In this document: one piece after another, positions 6,840-17,036 of the stretch
Layout of the letters: every line of letters starts with the position of its first letter
Numbering within the stretch: position 1 is the first letter of the stretch
Source of the DNA: an archaeon
Lineage (GTDB): Archaea > Thermoproteota > Nitrososphaeria > Nitrososphaerales > CADDZS01
Reading direction: 5' to 3'
DNA: 37,450 bases
Assembly: GCA_029850555.1 (NCBI GenBank)
Contig: JARCRS010000107.1
Coordinates: forward strand, 1 to 37,450
Translations under genes and position numbers: made by a program
Notes under the pieces: generated by a model
The model's input: the letters and a program-made list of their open reading frames with translations, nothing else
Databases searched by the model: none
Told to the model about the DNA's origin: nothing

Positions 6840-8195
6840 ATGATAACTAGAAAAATTGCAGAATTTGTATGCTCAACCAACTACGATGACTTGCCTTCAA
6901 CCATTGTCAATTGCGCTAAACGTGGGATACTTGACTGCTTAGGAGTAACAATTGCAGGATTCACCGACAAAAATAGTGCTGCAATCAGAGAATATGTTAT
7001 TGAACAAGGAGGCAAAAGCGAATCGACGATATTGGGTACAGATACAAAAGTTCCTTGTGTTAATAGCGCATTGGTAAACGGCTACGCCTCACACATTCTT
7101 GATTATGATGATACCAGTTTCACAATGACGGGACATCCCAGTGTTATTTCCTATCCACCAGCCTTGGCGGTGGGAGAAGTCACGAATGCAACTGGAAAGG
7201 ATTTCATTACTGCGTATGTCTTGAGCTGCGAAGTCGCATGTAGACTAGCGGATGCTTTTACAGACAAGCAATATTCTAAGGGTTGGCATAACACGGGAAC
7301 AATGGGAACTTTTGGCGCAACTGCCGCCGCAGGTAAATTGATTGGCTTGGATGCTGAACAGATGGCCCACGCATTTGGAATAGCTGCTTCTATGTGCGCT
7401 GGGATCAAAAAGAATTTTGGCACGAGCTGCAAGGCCTATCATGTAGGTCAATCATGCTCCAACGGAGTTAGGGCGGCTATTCTAGCTAAACTTGGGCTTA
7501 CTTCGTCTTTCGAAATCCTAGAAGGGAAGGGAGGGCTCGCCGATTTGTTATCTGGCGTACTCGTCAGTGAGAAGCTTGACTCTCTAGGAGCCCCTTTTAC
7601 TATAGAGGAGCCAGGATACTCTATGAAACTGTATCCTTCCTGCGCATTTACTCATTCTGCGATAGACGCCGTACTTCAATTGAGGCGAGAACATAATGTT
7701 CTAGATAGAGATGTAGCACTAGTGGAAGTCGGTACATCATACGCTGCCGTTGATACTTTGATCTATAGCTATGTTGAAAATGGCTTTCAGGGAAAATTTA
7801 GCATGCAATTCTGCATCGCAGCCGCGCTGACGTTCGGCCAAGTTACCATATCAGAGTTTAGCGATGCGATTTGTAAAAACCCTCGGGTTCTTTCTCTAAT
7901 GAAACGGGTGAAGCTTTACCCAGATCCAAGCATCTCTTCCAAGGGTTACTCAGACAATGGAGCGACGGTGAAAATTACTTTGAACAATGGACAGACTCTG
8001 AAGAGCTACGTTGCACGCCCGCAGGGAGATCCTTCGGCACCGCTTACCAACTCACAATTGAATGAAAAATATGCATCTTGTTTGAACTACGTGAATGCGA
8101 GTCGATTGTCAAAATCAACTCTTGAATCAGTAATGCGGTTGGAGTCCCTCACGAGCTTGAGATCCTTTGTGAAACAATTTAATTTTGCAGGGTAA
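6840..8195 (+). CDS. MmgE/PrpD family protein (copy 1): methylcitrate dehydratase or cis-aconitate decarboxylase type
   Basis: The 451-residue protein is a full-length MmgE/PrpD member. Visible signatures are ALVNGYASHILDYDD, TGHPSV, KGWHNTGTMGTFGATAAAG, CKAYHVGQSCSNG and LYPSCAFTHSAIDAV. The DYDD, the His of GHPS, the His of GWHNTG and the Lys-Ala-Tyr-His segment fall where the family has active-site residues. Known members dehydrate 2-methylcitrate (PrpD) or decarboxylate cis-aconitate to itaconate (CadA/ACOD1); many are uncharacterised and sit beside CoA-transferases and ABC importers. The gene follows the ParB-like gene and precedes the transporter operon. Sequence reading alone cannot choose dehydratase, decarboxylase or isomerase. 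Confidence 0.85.
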   Translation: MITRKIAEFVCSTNYDDLPSTIVNCAKRGILDCLGVTIAGFTDKNSAAIREYVIEQGGKSESTILGTDTKVPCVNSALVNGYASHILDYDDTSFTMTGHPSVISYPPALAVGEVTNATGKDFITAYVLSCEVACRLADAFTDKQYSKGWHNTGTMGTFGATAAAGKLIGLDAEQMAHAFGIAASMCAGIKKNFGTSCKAYHVGQSCSNGVRAAILAKLGLTSSFEILEGKGGLADLLSGVLVSEKLDSLGAPFTIEEPGYSMKLYPSCAFTHSAIDAVLQLRREHNVLDRDVALVEVGTSYAAVDTLIYSYVENGFQGKFSMQFCIAAALTFGQVTISEFSDAICKNPRVLSLMKRVKLYPDPSISSKGYSDNGATVKITLNNGQTLKSYVARPQGDPSAPLTNSQLNEKYASCLNYVNASRLSKSTLESVMRLESLTSLRSFVKQFNFAG

Positions 8196-8336
8196 TGCTT
8201 CGCAATTGCGATTACTTGTCTTCAAAGAATATCAGCAGTGAATCAAACTTGTCTTTTTCATTGTAGTCTAATTAGAAAAAATTATGCGTGGCCGTAATTC
8301 AAATGTTTAATAGCCAGCTCAAGGTCGCGAAGATCA

Positions 8337-9476
8337 ATGCTAGTCACGAACAATAGGCGAGCTCTTTCTCGAGTCATACTTGCAATAATAGTTGCCATCG
8401 TTGTTGTTGTAGCTGCGTTTGGCGCAGTTTTGTTAACTAATCCAGGCATTCTAGGAGCATCTAGCACAACATCTAGCGGCAACCTCGTCCAGCTTGCTCA
8501 ACAAGAAGGTAGTCTATCGCTAGTAGGCGGGCCCGCAACGCCGTGGTGGAATGCTACGACACTAGCGTTTGAGAAAGCATATCCGGGCATCAAAGTAAGT
8601 TTTGTCAGACAGGCCGCTGGAGAGCTTGGAACCACGCTTCAGGCTCAGTTTGCATCAGGGCAAATAACATACGACGTAGCAATATTTTCAGCTCCTAGTC
8701 CTCAATATGTTGCCGCCCTAAACAATGGTTGGCTTGTTTCATACAAATCACCTTCCTTGGCGACTTACAAATGGTCGAGCACATTTGTGGATCCGCAATA
8801 CAGAAGTGTAGCCGTGTCCGCTTGGGCTGGGACTGTTTGGATTTACAATACCAAAGACGTTCCTAGCAATATGGTTCCGCATAGCTGGGAAGACATCACA
8901 AATAACATTACTTTCTGGAAAGGCAATTTGGGTTTGAATGATCCGCGCTTTGGTGGCTTTACTTGGTATGAATATTACGAGAACATATGGCTACCATACG
9001 GTGTATCTGCTTTCCAGAATTTAAGTAAGATCAATCCGACTTATGTGAGCACGGTAGTAACAAGTGCTAATGATGTAGCATCTGGCACACTGTATGGGGC
9101 ATATACATCCGATGCAGCAGTATTCAGTCTGATTCAGCAGGGAGCGCCAGTCGCTTTAGCCTATCCGTCGTCGGGTCAGCTTCCTCTGCTTTGGGAGGCT
9201 GGAATCTTAAAGAGTAGTCCTCATCCATACGCGGCGGAGCTATATATGGACTGGATTACATCGTCCGCCGGTCAGACTGTTGGCGTCCAGCAAGGTTTAG
9301 CATGGAGCCCATTGCTTCAGAACATGACACCAGTAGCAGGCATACCTGACATGTGGACTGCGCCAGGATTGATTACTCTCAATGCAACTCAACAAACACA
9401 AGTCAACAATGCGTTCGCTTACAACTCAACGTTGGGAGTGATTACAAACGCACTAGGGCTCCCGCCATCTTCATAG
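8337..9476 (+). CDS. ABC transporter substrate-binding protein, membrane-anchored (family 1 / iron-thiamine-polyamine type)
   Basis: The 379-residue protein has an N-terminal membrane anchor (about residues 11-34, VILAIIVAIVVVVAAFGAVLL) and a Ser/Thr-rich linker (STTSSGN). A periplasmic-binding-protein domain follows, with landmarks EGSLSLVGG, FEKAYPGIKVSFVR and YDVAIFSAPSPQYVAAL. The absence of a lipobox and the uncleaved anchor fit archaeal binding proteins. The domain resembles Fe(III)/thiamine/polyamine-type binding proteins; in heterotrophs these also bind organic acids. It starts an operon with the permease at 9512 and the ATPase at 11258. The ligand cannot be deduced. Confidence 0.85.
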   Translation: MLVTNNRRALSRVILAIIVAIVVVVAAFGAVLLTNPGILGASSTTSSGNLVQLAQQEGSLSLVGGPATPWWNATTLAFEKAYPGIKVSFVRQAAGELGTTLQAQFASGQITYDVAIFSAPSPQYVAALNNGWLVSYKSPSLATYKWSSTFVDPQYRSVAVSAWAGTVWIYNTKDVPSNMVPHSWEDITNNITFWKGNLGLNDPRFGGFTWYEYYENIWLPYGVSAFQNLSKINPTYVSTVVTSANDVASGTLYGAYTSDAAVFSLIQQGAPVALAYPSSGQLPLLWEAGILKSSPHPYAAELYMDWITSSAGQTVGVQQGLAWSPLLQNMTPVAGIPDMWTAPGLITLNATQQTQVNNAFAYNSTLGVITNALGLPPSS

Positions 9477-9511
9477 CCACAAACGACACCTATGATTGTG
9501 AGGGACATGAA

Positions 9512-11202
9512 TTGAGGGCCTTGCATAGAATCCGTCCAATTCACCTCATTTTCTTTGCAGTTTTTTTATAGTTATTTTACTGGCTGCGGTTCCACTTGCC
9601 CTAATAGTTGCTTCTAGCTTCGCGAATTCACCATTTAAGTTCTCATACTTCTCTCTCAGTAATTATTTTAGTTATTTCAGCTCAAGCGCATCAATTGGCA
9701 ATCTCTGGAACTCGCTACTGATTGGACTGAGCGCTGCTTTCTTTGGAACTCTTGCTGGTCTTGTGCTAACGCTGCTAATAGACAGGACTGATATCATTGG
9801 AAGGATGTATGCCAGGTTTATCATAGTCGTTCAAATTGCGATTCCTCCATACATACTAGCAATGGCTTGGCAGCTGCTTGCCGGCCCAAAGACGGGAATC
9901 TTGAATGTACTATTTGCAAACGTACTGGGAATAAGTAACTTATTCAATGCTTTTTCTTATACCGGAATAATCTGGACACTCACTCTTTTCCAGATTCCAT
10001 TAGCTTATCTCATCCTACGTTCTTCATTGAAGTCAATTGACTTTGCTCTTGAGCAGCAGTCCTTGACTACAGGCGCAAGCATGGTAAGAACACTACGACG
10101 AATTACATTACCGCTTCTTTTACCAAGCCTGATTGCAAGTTTTCTCCTTACTTTCGCAATTTCAATAGAGGAATTTACGATTCCTCTTATCTTGGGTACT
10201 CCTGCTCATATAAACACACTCGCTCTAAACATCTTCCTAGATTTTTTCGTTTTCTTTCCCCCGAATTATGGTCAGGCTGTAGTTTCATCAGTAGTATTAT
10301 TCGCAATAGCTGGACTGGTCATGTTGCTATATTACAAAGTGATAGGGCGTGAGAAGAGATTCGTTACCGTTACTGGTAAAGGATTCCAAGTAGGAATAAT
10401 CAGACTGAAGAAATGGAGAAAAACTGCTACAATTCTTTTATTTTTCTTTCTTACATTCTCAATAATTCTCCCTATCACGATAATAGTCTTGAACTCTTTT
10501 CTCCCTGTATGGACCGGTTCGATCACAGGTTTCACTTTTTCAAATTATGTCCTTGTATACACTGAGATAGGCTTCTCCAGCGCGATTACAAATTCAGTTG
10601 AGCTTGCCGTGGTTACTTCACTGCTTCTTGTTGGAGCTGGTCTACTCGTTTCTTATTTGCTTCATAGAACACAAATTCCAGGTAGAAAGGCTATGGACAT
10701 GGTAATTACACTTCCAATCGTGGTTCCAGGTATAATTTTTGGGCTGAGCATGTATCTGACTTGGGTGATCCATATACCGCTAATGCTTGTAGGTAGTTTA
10801 TGGTTGTTAGTGATCGCTGTATTCTCCCGATACTTGCCCTATGCGGTGAGAACTATATCAAGCGGTTTCCTGTCAATTGAGAAGGAGCTCGACCAATCTT
10901 CGCTAGTTAGCGGCTCTTCTCCAATCAAGACATTCTATAGGGTCACTTTTCCATTGATGAAAGGGAATATGGTAGGGTCGCTATTGATAACTTTCGCCAA
11001 CATTATGCGGGATGTGAGCTCTGTACTGTTCGTTTACACGAGTACTAGCCTTGTACTAGCACCAGTGATGCTTTTTACGTGGTACGAGGAAAGCTGGCAG
11101 ACTACCAGTGCGATGGCCGTTATACTTATCGCAATCTCTTCAATAGCTATTGTACTCAGCGAAAAATTTGGACAAACATCATTGTTTGGTGGTCGTTCAT
11201 AG
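9512..11202 (+). pseudogene. ABC transporter permease, fused two-domain, interrupted by a frameshift in a T7 run
   Basis: From TTG 9512 the frame encodes LRALHRIRPIHLIFFAVFL and then stops at TAG 9569. The frame entered by one extra T (9561-9567 holds seven) continues IVILLAAVPLALIVASS into a long permease ending at 11202. Reading both gives about 563 residues with roughly 12 membrane segments, the size of fused FbpB/ThiP-type permeases. EAA-loop motifs occur at LTTGASMVRTLRRITLPLLL and at SSLVSGSSPIKTFYRVTFPL. Either the gene is broken, or it needs slippage, or the T run was misread. A start at GTG 9763 would lose the first membrane helices. Binding-protein and ATPase genes flank it, so a functional transporter is expected. 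Confidence 0.75.
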
Positions 11203-11257
11203 TTGTTTGCGTTCATGAAACCTTCGAGCAACTTCAGTTCAAAGAGAAGGTCAAATT

Positions 11258-12334
11258 ATGGCATCTATTGAAATGAACAATATTGTTAAGCGGTATGGCT
11301 CTTTGGCAGTTGTCAATAATGTCTCCTTTGTTGCTAATAGTGGAAAATTTGTCACCCTACTCGGTCCAAGTGGATGTGGGAAAACAACGCTACTGAAATG
11401 TATAGCAGGACTGGAAACTCCAAGCAATGGCAGCATAAAGATTGGTGAATCAATTGTATTCTCAAGCGAGGCGGGTATTTTCATTCCTCCAAATAAGCGA
11501 AAAATTGGAATGGTTTTTCAGTCATACGCACTTTGGCCGCATATGAACACTTTTGATAACATCGCCTATGGACTAGCTGAAAGAAAATGGAATAAAGAGC
11601 GCACAAGGGACAGGGTCAGAGAAATAATGGCACTGCTTAATCTACAAGACCTAGAGCAAAGATATCCCTCCCAGCTGAGTGGCGGCCAACAACAACGAGT
11701 CGCTCTCGGAAGAGCTATCGCATATCCATCTGAATTGCTGCTTCTCGATGAGCCTTTAAGTAATATTGATGCGAAGTTGCGAGAGAAAATGAGATTCGAG
11801 ATAAAGGAAGTACAGAAGAAGATCGGCGTTACTACTATCTATGTTACTCACGATCGTAGAGAAGCCTTGTCGATGTCGGACCAGATAATCGTTATGTCGG
11901 ATGGAGAACTAGTCGCTCAAGGCACCTCCACGAATCTATGGAATGATCCGCGTTCCGCGTTTGTTGCTGACTTCTTAGGACTTGTGAATGTATTTGAAGG
12001 AACTGTTGCAGGGAAGATGGAAGGTCACATGATTGTAAGGACAAAGAATGGCCTTTCAATTAAGTGCGAAAGCTCAACAGAATTTGAAGTTGGTCAGCAA
12101 GTCGAAGTCTTTGCGGATCCATATAATGTGGAGTTCTTGAGTGAGAATGCAACACCCCAATCAGGAAATGTTTGGAAAGCAGAAGTCTGTGGCAAAAGTT
12201 TCATGGGCAGCGAGACAGATTATGAAGTGGTGATTGAAGACAAGAGGCTCTTTATTAGATCGAGGCACAATGTTTCCGTAGGAAACGCTCTAATAAAAAT
12301 TGATCCAAAGGCTTTGATAGTGACTAAACAATGA
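11258..12334 (+). CDS. ABC transporter ATP-binding protein (PotA/FbpC type) with C-terminal TOBE region
   Basis: The 358-residue ATPase shows all expected motifs: Walker A GPSGCGKTT (36-44), Q-loop VFQSYALWPHM, signature LSGGQQQR (140-147), Walker B LLLLDEP (160-166), D-loop SNID and H-loop His198 (VTHDRREAL). The last 120 residues form a TOBE-like extension, as in spermidine, iron and sugar importers. It follows the permease by 55 bases. It powers import of the solute captured by the 8337-9476 protein. Confidence 0.92.
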   Translation: MASIEMNNIVKRYGSLAVVNNVSFVANSGKFVTLLGPSGCGKTTLLKCIAGLETPSNGSIKIGESIVFSSEAGIFIPPNKRKIGMVFQSYALWPHMNTFDNIAYGLAERKWNKERTRDRVREIMALLNLQDLEQRYPSQLSGGQQQRVALGRAIAYPSELLLLDEPLSNIDAKLREKMRFEIKEVQKKIGVTTIYVTHDRREALSMSDQIIVMSDGELVAQGTSTNLWNDPRSAFVADFLGLVNVFEGTVAGKMEGHMIVRTKNGLSIKCESSTEFEVGQQVEVFADPYNVEFLSENATPQSGNVWKAEVCGKSFMGSETDYEVVIEDKRLFIRSRHNVSVGNALIKIDPKALIVTKQ

Positions 12335-12381
12335 AAATGGTTGTGTGCGATTTCTCTAGATTGCACTTTAACATGTGACAC

Positions 12382-12396
12382 TTCCGCCTAGCGGAA
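12382..12396 (+). terminator. Small hairpin after the ABC operon
   Basis: TTCCGC (12382-12387), three-base loop CTA, GCGGAA (12391-12396): a perfect 6-bp stem about 50 bases after the ATPase stop and 31 bases before the MFS start. There is no T tract, so it may be an operator for the MFS gene rather than a terminator. Confidence 0.3.
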
Positions 12397-12426
12397 TGGT
12401 CCGCACTAGGAACGTTCTCTTCTTGG

Positions 12427-13674
12427 ATGATTTGCTTGGTGCTTAGCAAAGAAGTCTCCTTAATACTGTTGTCAAGAGCACTAAGGACCTTCCCCTTCGG
12501 ATTCCTAGCAGTGTTGCTACCGATCTATCTTGCCCCTTTAGGTGCTTACTACTTGGGATTGTTCTTTTCGTTCTCTTTTGTCTCTAGCGTCTTTCTTTTG
12601 TTGATTCTTAGTGTACGCGGTAATAGAATTCAAATGAGAATTGTTCTCATTGTTCAATCAATAGCCGTTTCTGTGACTGTGGCTATACTCGCTAGCACAA
12701 AGCAACCCCTCTTGATTATCATTGCTTCGCTTATCTGTCTAAATGGATGGGGTATTGGGGGAGGAAGTGGAAGTGGCTCCGGACCATATGGGACTGCGTT
12801 TAATGTTTCCCTAATCGAGAGATCTGATGTAAAATCACGTACCGAGATCATCAGCCTTGGATCAATGATCGGATCCCTATCCTTTTCTGCTGGCGCATAT
12901 TTTTTGAATGTAATACAGGTTCCAGACCAGCAAACTCATGAAGTTTCTTCTAGCTTGTCGCGCTCAACTATTCAATTGCTCTTTGTAATTTCCATAGTCA
13001 TGTTCCTCGCGGCAATTGTTCCTCTGCTCTTCACACGGAATCGGCTCGCTCTCAAAGACAAGGAAATCTCGCAAATAGAACCTAGTAAATGGGGAGAGAT
13101 AGTGACAATACTCAGACGATCATATGCTTTTCTTATCGCCGAGTTCTTAAACGGGCTTGGAAATAGTCTATACGTTCAACTTCTCCCTTTGTGGATGTTC
13201 TTGCGTTTTGGTATCTCTGTGGGTACGGTGGGTCAGATATTTGCCGTCGCCGGAGCTATTACTGCCTTTATGATACTCTTTTCTCCAAAATTGGAGACAA
13301 GAATTGGAAGTATTAGGGCAATCTCCTTTGCACGAGTGTGCGTGGCCCTTGCGCTTGTAGGCATAGCGTTTGCTCCAATTTTTGCAATAGTGCTCGTCCT
13401 CTATTTCTCAACACTGATACTTTCCAGAATTTCCTCACGCATACAGCAATCTCTAGTTTTCAGGATGACTCCTGAAAAAGATTGGTCTAGGACGTTTGGA
13501 TCTATCGGAATGGTCTACCTCATCGGCGCAACAATTGGTCCAGTCATCGGAGCCTTTCTCCTTCTAGATGTCAACAGCGCATTACCTTTCTTGTTCGCAT
13601 TTCCGCTTATTCTCATTAGCGGCTTGGTATATTGGATTGGATACAGAGCAATGCGCTCCGTAAGCAGTCACTGA
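12427..13674 (+). CDS. Major facilitator superfamily transporter
   Basis: The 415-residue integral membrane protein has about 11-12 hydrophobic segments. A glycine/serine-rich loop (GIGGGSGSGSGPYG) lies in the N-terminal half and a central loop around KDKEISQIEPSKWGEI. The two halves are typical of MFS carriers. The SLGSMIGSLSFSAGAYF stretch resembles the family's antiporter-like motif. It lies between the ABC importer and the MmgE/PrpD copy 2 gene and transcribes toward the latter. It may move a catabolite or export a product; the substrate is unknown. Confidence 0.7.
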   Translation: MICLVLSKEVSLILLSRALRTFPFGFLAVLLPIYLAPLGAYYLGLFFSFSFVSSVFLLLILSVRGNRIQMRIVLIVQSIAVSVTVAILASTKQPLLIIIASLICLNGWGIGGGSGSGSGPYGTAFNVSLIERSDVKSRTEIISLGSMIGSLSFSAGAYFLNVIQVPDQQTHEVSSSLSRSTIQLLFVISIVMFLAAIVPLLFTRNRLALKDKEISQIEPSKWGEIVTILRRSYAFLIAEFLNGLGNSLYVQLLPLWMFLRFGISVGTVGQIFAVAGAITAFMILFSPKLETRIGSIRAISFARVCVALALVGIAFAPIFAIVLVLYFSTLILSRISSRIQQSLVFRMTPEKDWSRTFGSIGMVYLIGATIGPVIGAFLLLDVNSALPFLFAFPLILISGLVYWIGYRAMRSVSSH

Positions 13675-13706
13675 TTAATTTTTTCAGCTTGTCAGCACGC
13701 GGAACT

Positions 13707-15128
13707 CTAATCTTCTATGTATTCTATCTGTTGATAATTTATGTCAGTTCTTGTGATAAGCTCTACAAGCTCCGAAATATTGTTTGACTCTTCGAGTCTC
13801 TTAATTAGTCCTGCAATCTTTCTGGCCTGTTCAGATGAAATAATTCCTTTTGTGTTTGAATAGTATTTGTCTTCTACTTCTTGAGAAGTGGCAGGATTGT
13901 CCTTCGTTCCCTTCGAGTTGTGCAAATAATGGTCGTACCTTTCCTTATTTGTTTTGATCACTATGCGCGATGGCCAGAACTCTTTTGGGTAATCCGGCCA
14001 TTCATTATTCACTCTGTACCTGATTTTCTTAGCAATGTCTAATATTGCTGGGTCTCTTACTGCTTCTTCAGTAAATTCATCTAGCCCTACTTTGTCCCTA
14101 GCGAGCACTGCCGCGATGCAATATTGGCCGCTAAATTTTGCATCATAAGGAGACTTTGGTGCTAGTTTTTCAATTTGAGGTTCAAAGATGTAGGTCTTCC
14201 CGGGATGCACATCAACAACTATTTCTTGGATGTCATTGGTATCGATGACATAATTATCTTTCAGGAACTTTGCACATTGGATCATTGACTGCATGTACTG
14301 GCCTGTTGGATGCAATTTTATCGTGGAATCAAGGAAGTGCCAGTCTACGCCTAGTTGCTTTTTGACATTGTTGACATCGTAAGGTCCAGTTCCTATATGC
14401 GCTTTGTAGAATCCAAATTTGCCTTCAAGAATTGTCAGCGCACCCTTGTACCCATTTTCTGACATTTCAGCAGCAACAATTCCGGCATGTGATGACCAGC
14501 CAGGATGTAATTTCTTTATCCATGATTTTCCCGCTTGCCATTCTGCTAGACCCGAAGCCATTGATCCCGCAAGACCGATAGTGTTGGATATACGGGATGA
14601 GGATTGTCCAAGAATCTTTGCGCTCACAACAGCTGCGCCAATTGTACCACAGATTCCCGTCGGGTGCCAGAAATAAGAGCGCAGGTCTTTCGGCGATGCT
14701 TCTGCTACGCGAATCGCTATTTCTTGTCCGACTGCCACAGCTTCGATGAGGCCTTTACCACTGAGATTTTTTCTCTCGCCCATTGCGATTGCGGGTGGTA
14801 TCGTTATGCAACTTGGATGAACCGCGGAGACTAGATGACTATCATCATAATCTATTCCGTGCGCAAGAGATGCGTTGACAAAAGCTGCGTTGTGGGCAGG
14901 AACGGCGTCGCCATATCCCAAGACATGGCTTTCCTGAACTCCACTCCAACCTGCGACCATGTCACGCAGCGCTTTAGCATAGCTAAAAGTAGTGCACCGC
15001 AAACCTATTCCTATAACATCCAGTATTCTGAGTTTAACATGGCCTGTGATTTTGCTGTACGTCGCAGAATCCATGGCGTCGAGATCAAACGAGGAGACAA
15101 ATGTTCCAAGCTCTTCTGCTAAAGTCAT
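13707..15128 (-). CDS. MmgE/PrpD family protein (copy 2)
   Basis: The 473-residue protein is a second, clearly diverged member of the family. Motifs are VNASLAHGIDYDDSHLVSAV, HPSCITIPPAIAMG, WHPTGICGTIGAAVVSAKIL, KSWIKKLHPGWSSHAG and LHPTGQYMQSMIQ. The DYDDSH, HPS and WHPTG positions match the family's active-site segments. Ser replaces Thr after DYDD compared with copy 1. The C-terminal part is longer than in copy 1 and charged (RYDHYLHNSKGTKDNPATSQ). It is divergent to hyuB across 141 bases, with a TATA box at leaderless distance. Having two members on opposite strands suggests different substrates or steps. Confidence 0.85.
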   Translation of the reverse strand: MTLAEELGTFVSSFDLDAMDSATYSKITGHVKLRILDVIGIGLRCTTFSYAKALRDMVAGWSGVQESHVLGYGDAVPAHNAAFVNASLAHGIDYDDSHLVSAVHPSCITIPPAIAMGERKNLSGKGLIEAVAVGQEIAIRVAEASPKDLRSYFWHPTGICGTIGAAVVSAKILGQSSSRISNTIGLAGSMASGLAEWQAGKSWIKKLHPGWSSHAGIVAAEMSENGYKGALTILEGKFGFYKAHIGTGPYDVNNVKKQLGVDWHFLDSTIKLHPTGQYMQSMIQCAKFLKDNYVIDTNDIQEIVVDVHPGKTYIFEPQIEKLAPKSPYDAKFSGQYCIAAVLARDKVGLDEFTEEAVRDPAILDIAKKIRYRVNNEWPDYPKEFWPSRIVIKTNKERYDHYLHNSKGTKDNPATSQEVEDKYYSNTKGIISSEQARKIAGLIKRLEESNNISELVELITRTDINYQQIEYIED

Positions 15129-15150
15129 GATTCAAGACATTTGCTTTCCT

Positions 15151-15160
15151 TGATATATGC
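15151..15160 (-). promoter_or_regulatory. TATA box of the second MmgE/PrpD gene
   Basis: On the minus strand GCATATATCA is centred about 27 bases before the ATG at 15128, the distance expected for transcription starting at the ATG itself. Confidence 0.45.
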
Positions 15161-15241
15161 ATATGAATTCTGAAATTGCACCAGCTTAACGCCGAACTTC
15201 TAAAGCAATTTCTATCAAAGTTAGCAATTCGTCAGTCTGAT

Positions 15242-15257
15242 TATATTATTTTTATAA
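15242..15257 (+). promoter_or_regulatory. TATA region of the hyuB gene
   Basis: An A/T-only stretch, TATATTATTTTTATAA, precedes the ATG at 15270. Its left half is centred about 25 bases before the start codon, again leaderless spacing. With the minus-strand box at 15151-15160 this forms a divergent promoter. Confidence 0.45.
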
Positions 15258-15269
15258 GCGTCTATTGGG

Positions 15270-16997
15270 ATGCAAGTCTTGAATCCATTGCAAAAATCAA
15301 CTTGGCAATTTGATCCAGCCACACTTGAAGTGTTCGCAAACGCTGTTCTATCAATTTCTGAAGAGATGGGTGCGTTACTGATCCGAACGGCCTACTCGCC
15401 TAATATTAAGGAGAGACGCGATTGCTCATGCGCCTTGTTTGATTCAAATGGAAAATTGATTGCGCAAGCCGACCATAACCCAATTCATCTGGGCGCTCTC
15501 ATTAGCATCGCAAAAGAGATCGCCCAGCGATACTCCGCCAATGATCTCAATGAAGGAGACGTATTTTTAGCTAATGATGCATATCATGGCGGAGGAACAC
15601 ATCTGGTTGATGTCACTGTTGCCTCGCCGGTTTTCTTTGAGGGAAAACTTGTGGGCTTTGTTGCAAGCATGGGGCACTGGCCAGATGTTGGAGGAAGAAT
15701 ACCTGGAGCGGGAGGAGCTTTTGGTGCAAATGAAATCTTTCAGGAAGGTTTGCGTATTCCACCAGTTCGCATAATGGAAAAGGGGAAATTAAGAAATGAC
15801 GTTTGGGAACTACTGTCTCTTAACATTCGTTTCTCAGATGAGAGGATGTTTGATTTCAAGGCACAAATTGCTTGCAATAATCTTGGAATAGCTCGCTTGA
15901 AAGAAGTGTTTACCAAATACGGAATAGAACAAGCGAACTTTTACACAGCGAGAATTCTTGATTATACTGAGGAGAAATTCAGGAGCGCGCTACTGGATAT
16001 TCCTGCGGGAACGTACTCAAACGTAGTTTACATGGATGATGACGGTATATCGGACACGCCTGTTAAATTGAGCACAAAGATCACAATCAAACACGGGAAA
16101 AGACCCTCAATTTTATTGGATTTCTCAGGAAGTAGTCCTCAAAGAAAAAGTGCGATTAACCTAGTTTATCCTGCTCTTTTGTTAACTGTTTACTATGTAT
16201 TGAAAGCAATGGTAGATCCTACGATCTGGGCGAATTCAGGATACCACAGGGCAATAGAAATTATAGCACCTGAAGGTAGTATTGTAAATGCCAAGTCTCC
16301 TGCGCCAGTTTCATCCAGAATAACAACATGCCAAGCATTATCCGATGGAATAATCGGAGCTTTAGCTAAAGCAGTTCCGCACAAAGCTATTGCAGGGTGT
16401 CATTGGGTTACTTCTATGTCCTTCAGTGGTTATGACCCAATTAGAAAGAAAAATTTTGTGTATATTGAATCTCTTGGCGGAGGCAATGGAGCACGATCTA
16501 ACAAAGATGGATTAGATGCAGTTCAGACTCACACCGGGAATATTGCAAATTTTCCAATCGAAGTCATGGAGAGTGAATATCCGTTACAAGTTCTCATGTA
16601 CGAAATTATCGACGATTCAGCCGGGCCAGGAAAATATAGAGGAGGCCTTGCCGAAAGAAAGACCTATCTTGCTTTGACTGATATGACATATAACTGCCAC
16701 TCTGATCATTACAAGTTTCCCGCAAACGGAATTTTTGGGGGTAAACCCGGTAGGTTAGGAAAGATTACAGTTAACCCTGATTCTAAGAATCCAAGGCATC
16801 TTCCAAGCAAAGTTTCAACTTCAATCAAGGAACGCGATATTGTGCGATGTGAAACCGCCGGAGGTGGCGGATATGGCGCACCAACAAGGCGAAAAAGGAA
16901 TGCGATTGTTGATGACATAAGAAATGGTTTCCTGTCCCCACAAATTGCAAGAAAACAATATGGTGTTGTCCTGAATAGTAGGGATCCTTTACTTTGA
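15270..16997 (+). CDS. hyuB: Hydantoinase B / acetone-carboxylase alpha-like subunit
   Basis: The 575-residue protein is a typical HyuB. The start STWQFDPATLEVFANAVLSI is followed by EEMGALLIRTAYSPNIKERR, SCALFDSNGKLIAQADHNPI and LANDAYHGGGTHLVDVTV. The C-terminal half has the conserved AGPGKYRGGL and GGGGYGAP. Family members join a HyuA-type ATPase to hydrolyse 5-oxoproline, N-methylhydantoin and related rings, or to carboxylate acetone or acetophenone. The gene precedes hyuA by 39 bases (B before A), so the two form one operon. The substrate cannot be read from sequence; the island suggests an amide- or ring-containing acid, or a carboxylation step. Confidence 0.88.
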   Translation: MQVLNPLQKSTWQFDPATLEVFANAVLSISEEMGALLIRTAYSPNIKERRDCSCALFDSNGKLIAQADHNPIHLGALISIAKEIAQRYSANDLNEGDVFLANDAYHGGGTHLVDVTVASPVFFEGKLVGFVASMGHWPDVGGRIPGAGGAFGANEIFQEGLRIPPVRIMEKGKLRNDVWELLSLNIRFSDERMFDFKAQIACNNLGIARLKEVFTKYGIEQANFYTARILDYTEEKFRSALLDIPAGTYSNVVYMDDDGISDTPVKLSTKITIKHGKRPSILLDFSGSSPQRKSAINLVYPALLLTVYYVLKAMVDPTIWANSGYHRAIEIIAPEGSIVNAKSPAPVSSRITTCQALSDGIIGALAKAVPHKAIAGCHWVTSMSFSGYDPIRKKNFVYIESLGGGNGARSNKDGLDAVQTHTGNIANFPIEVMESEYPLQVLMYEIIDDSAGPGKYRGGLAERKTYLALTDMTYNCHSDHYKFPANGIFGGKPGRLGKITVNPDSKNPRHLPSKVSTSIKERDIVRCETAGGGGYGAPTRRKRNAIVDDIRNGFLSPQIARKQYGVVLNSRDPLL

Positions 16998-17036
16998 CAG
17001 CTGCACTTGTTCAATGTTAGGGTAGTGGAAGAATCA

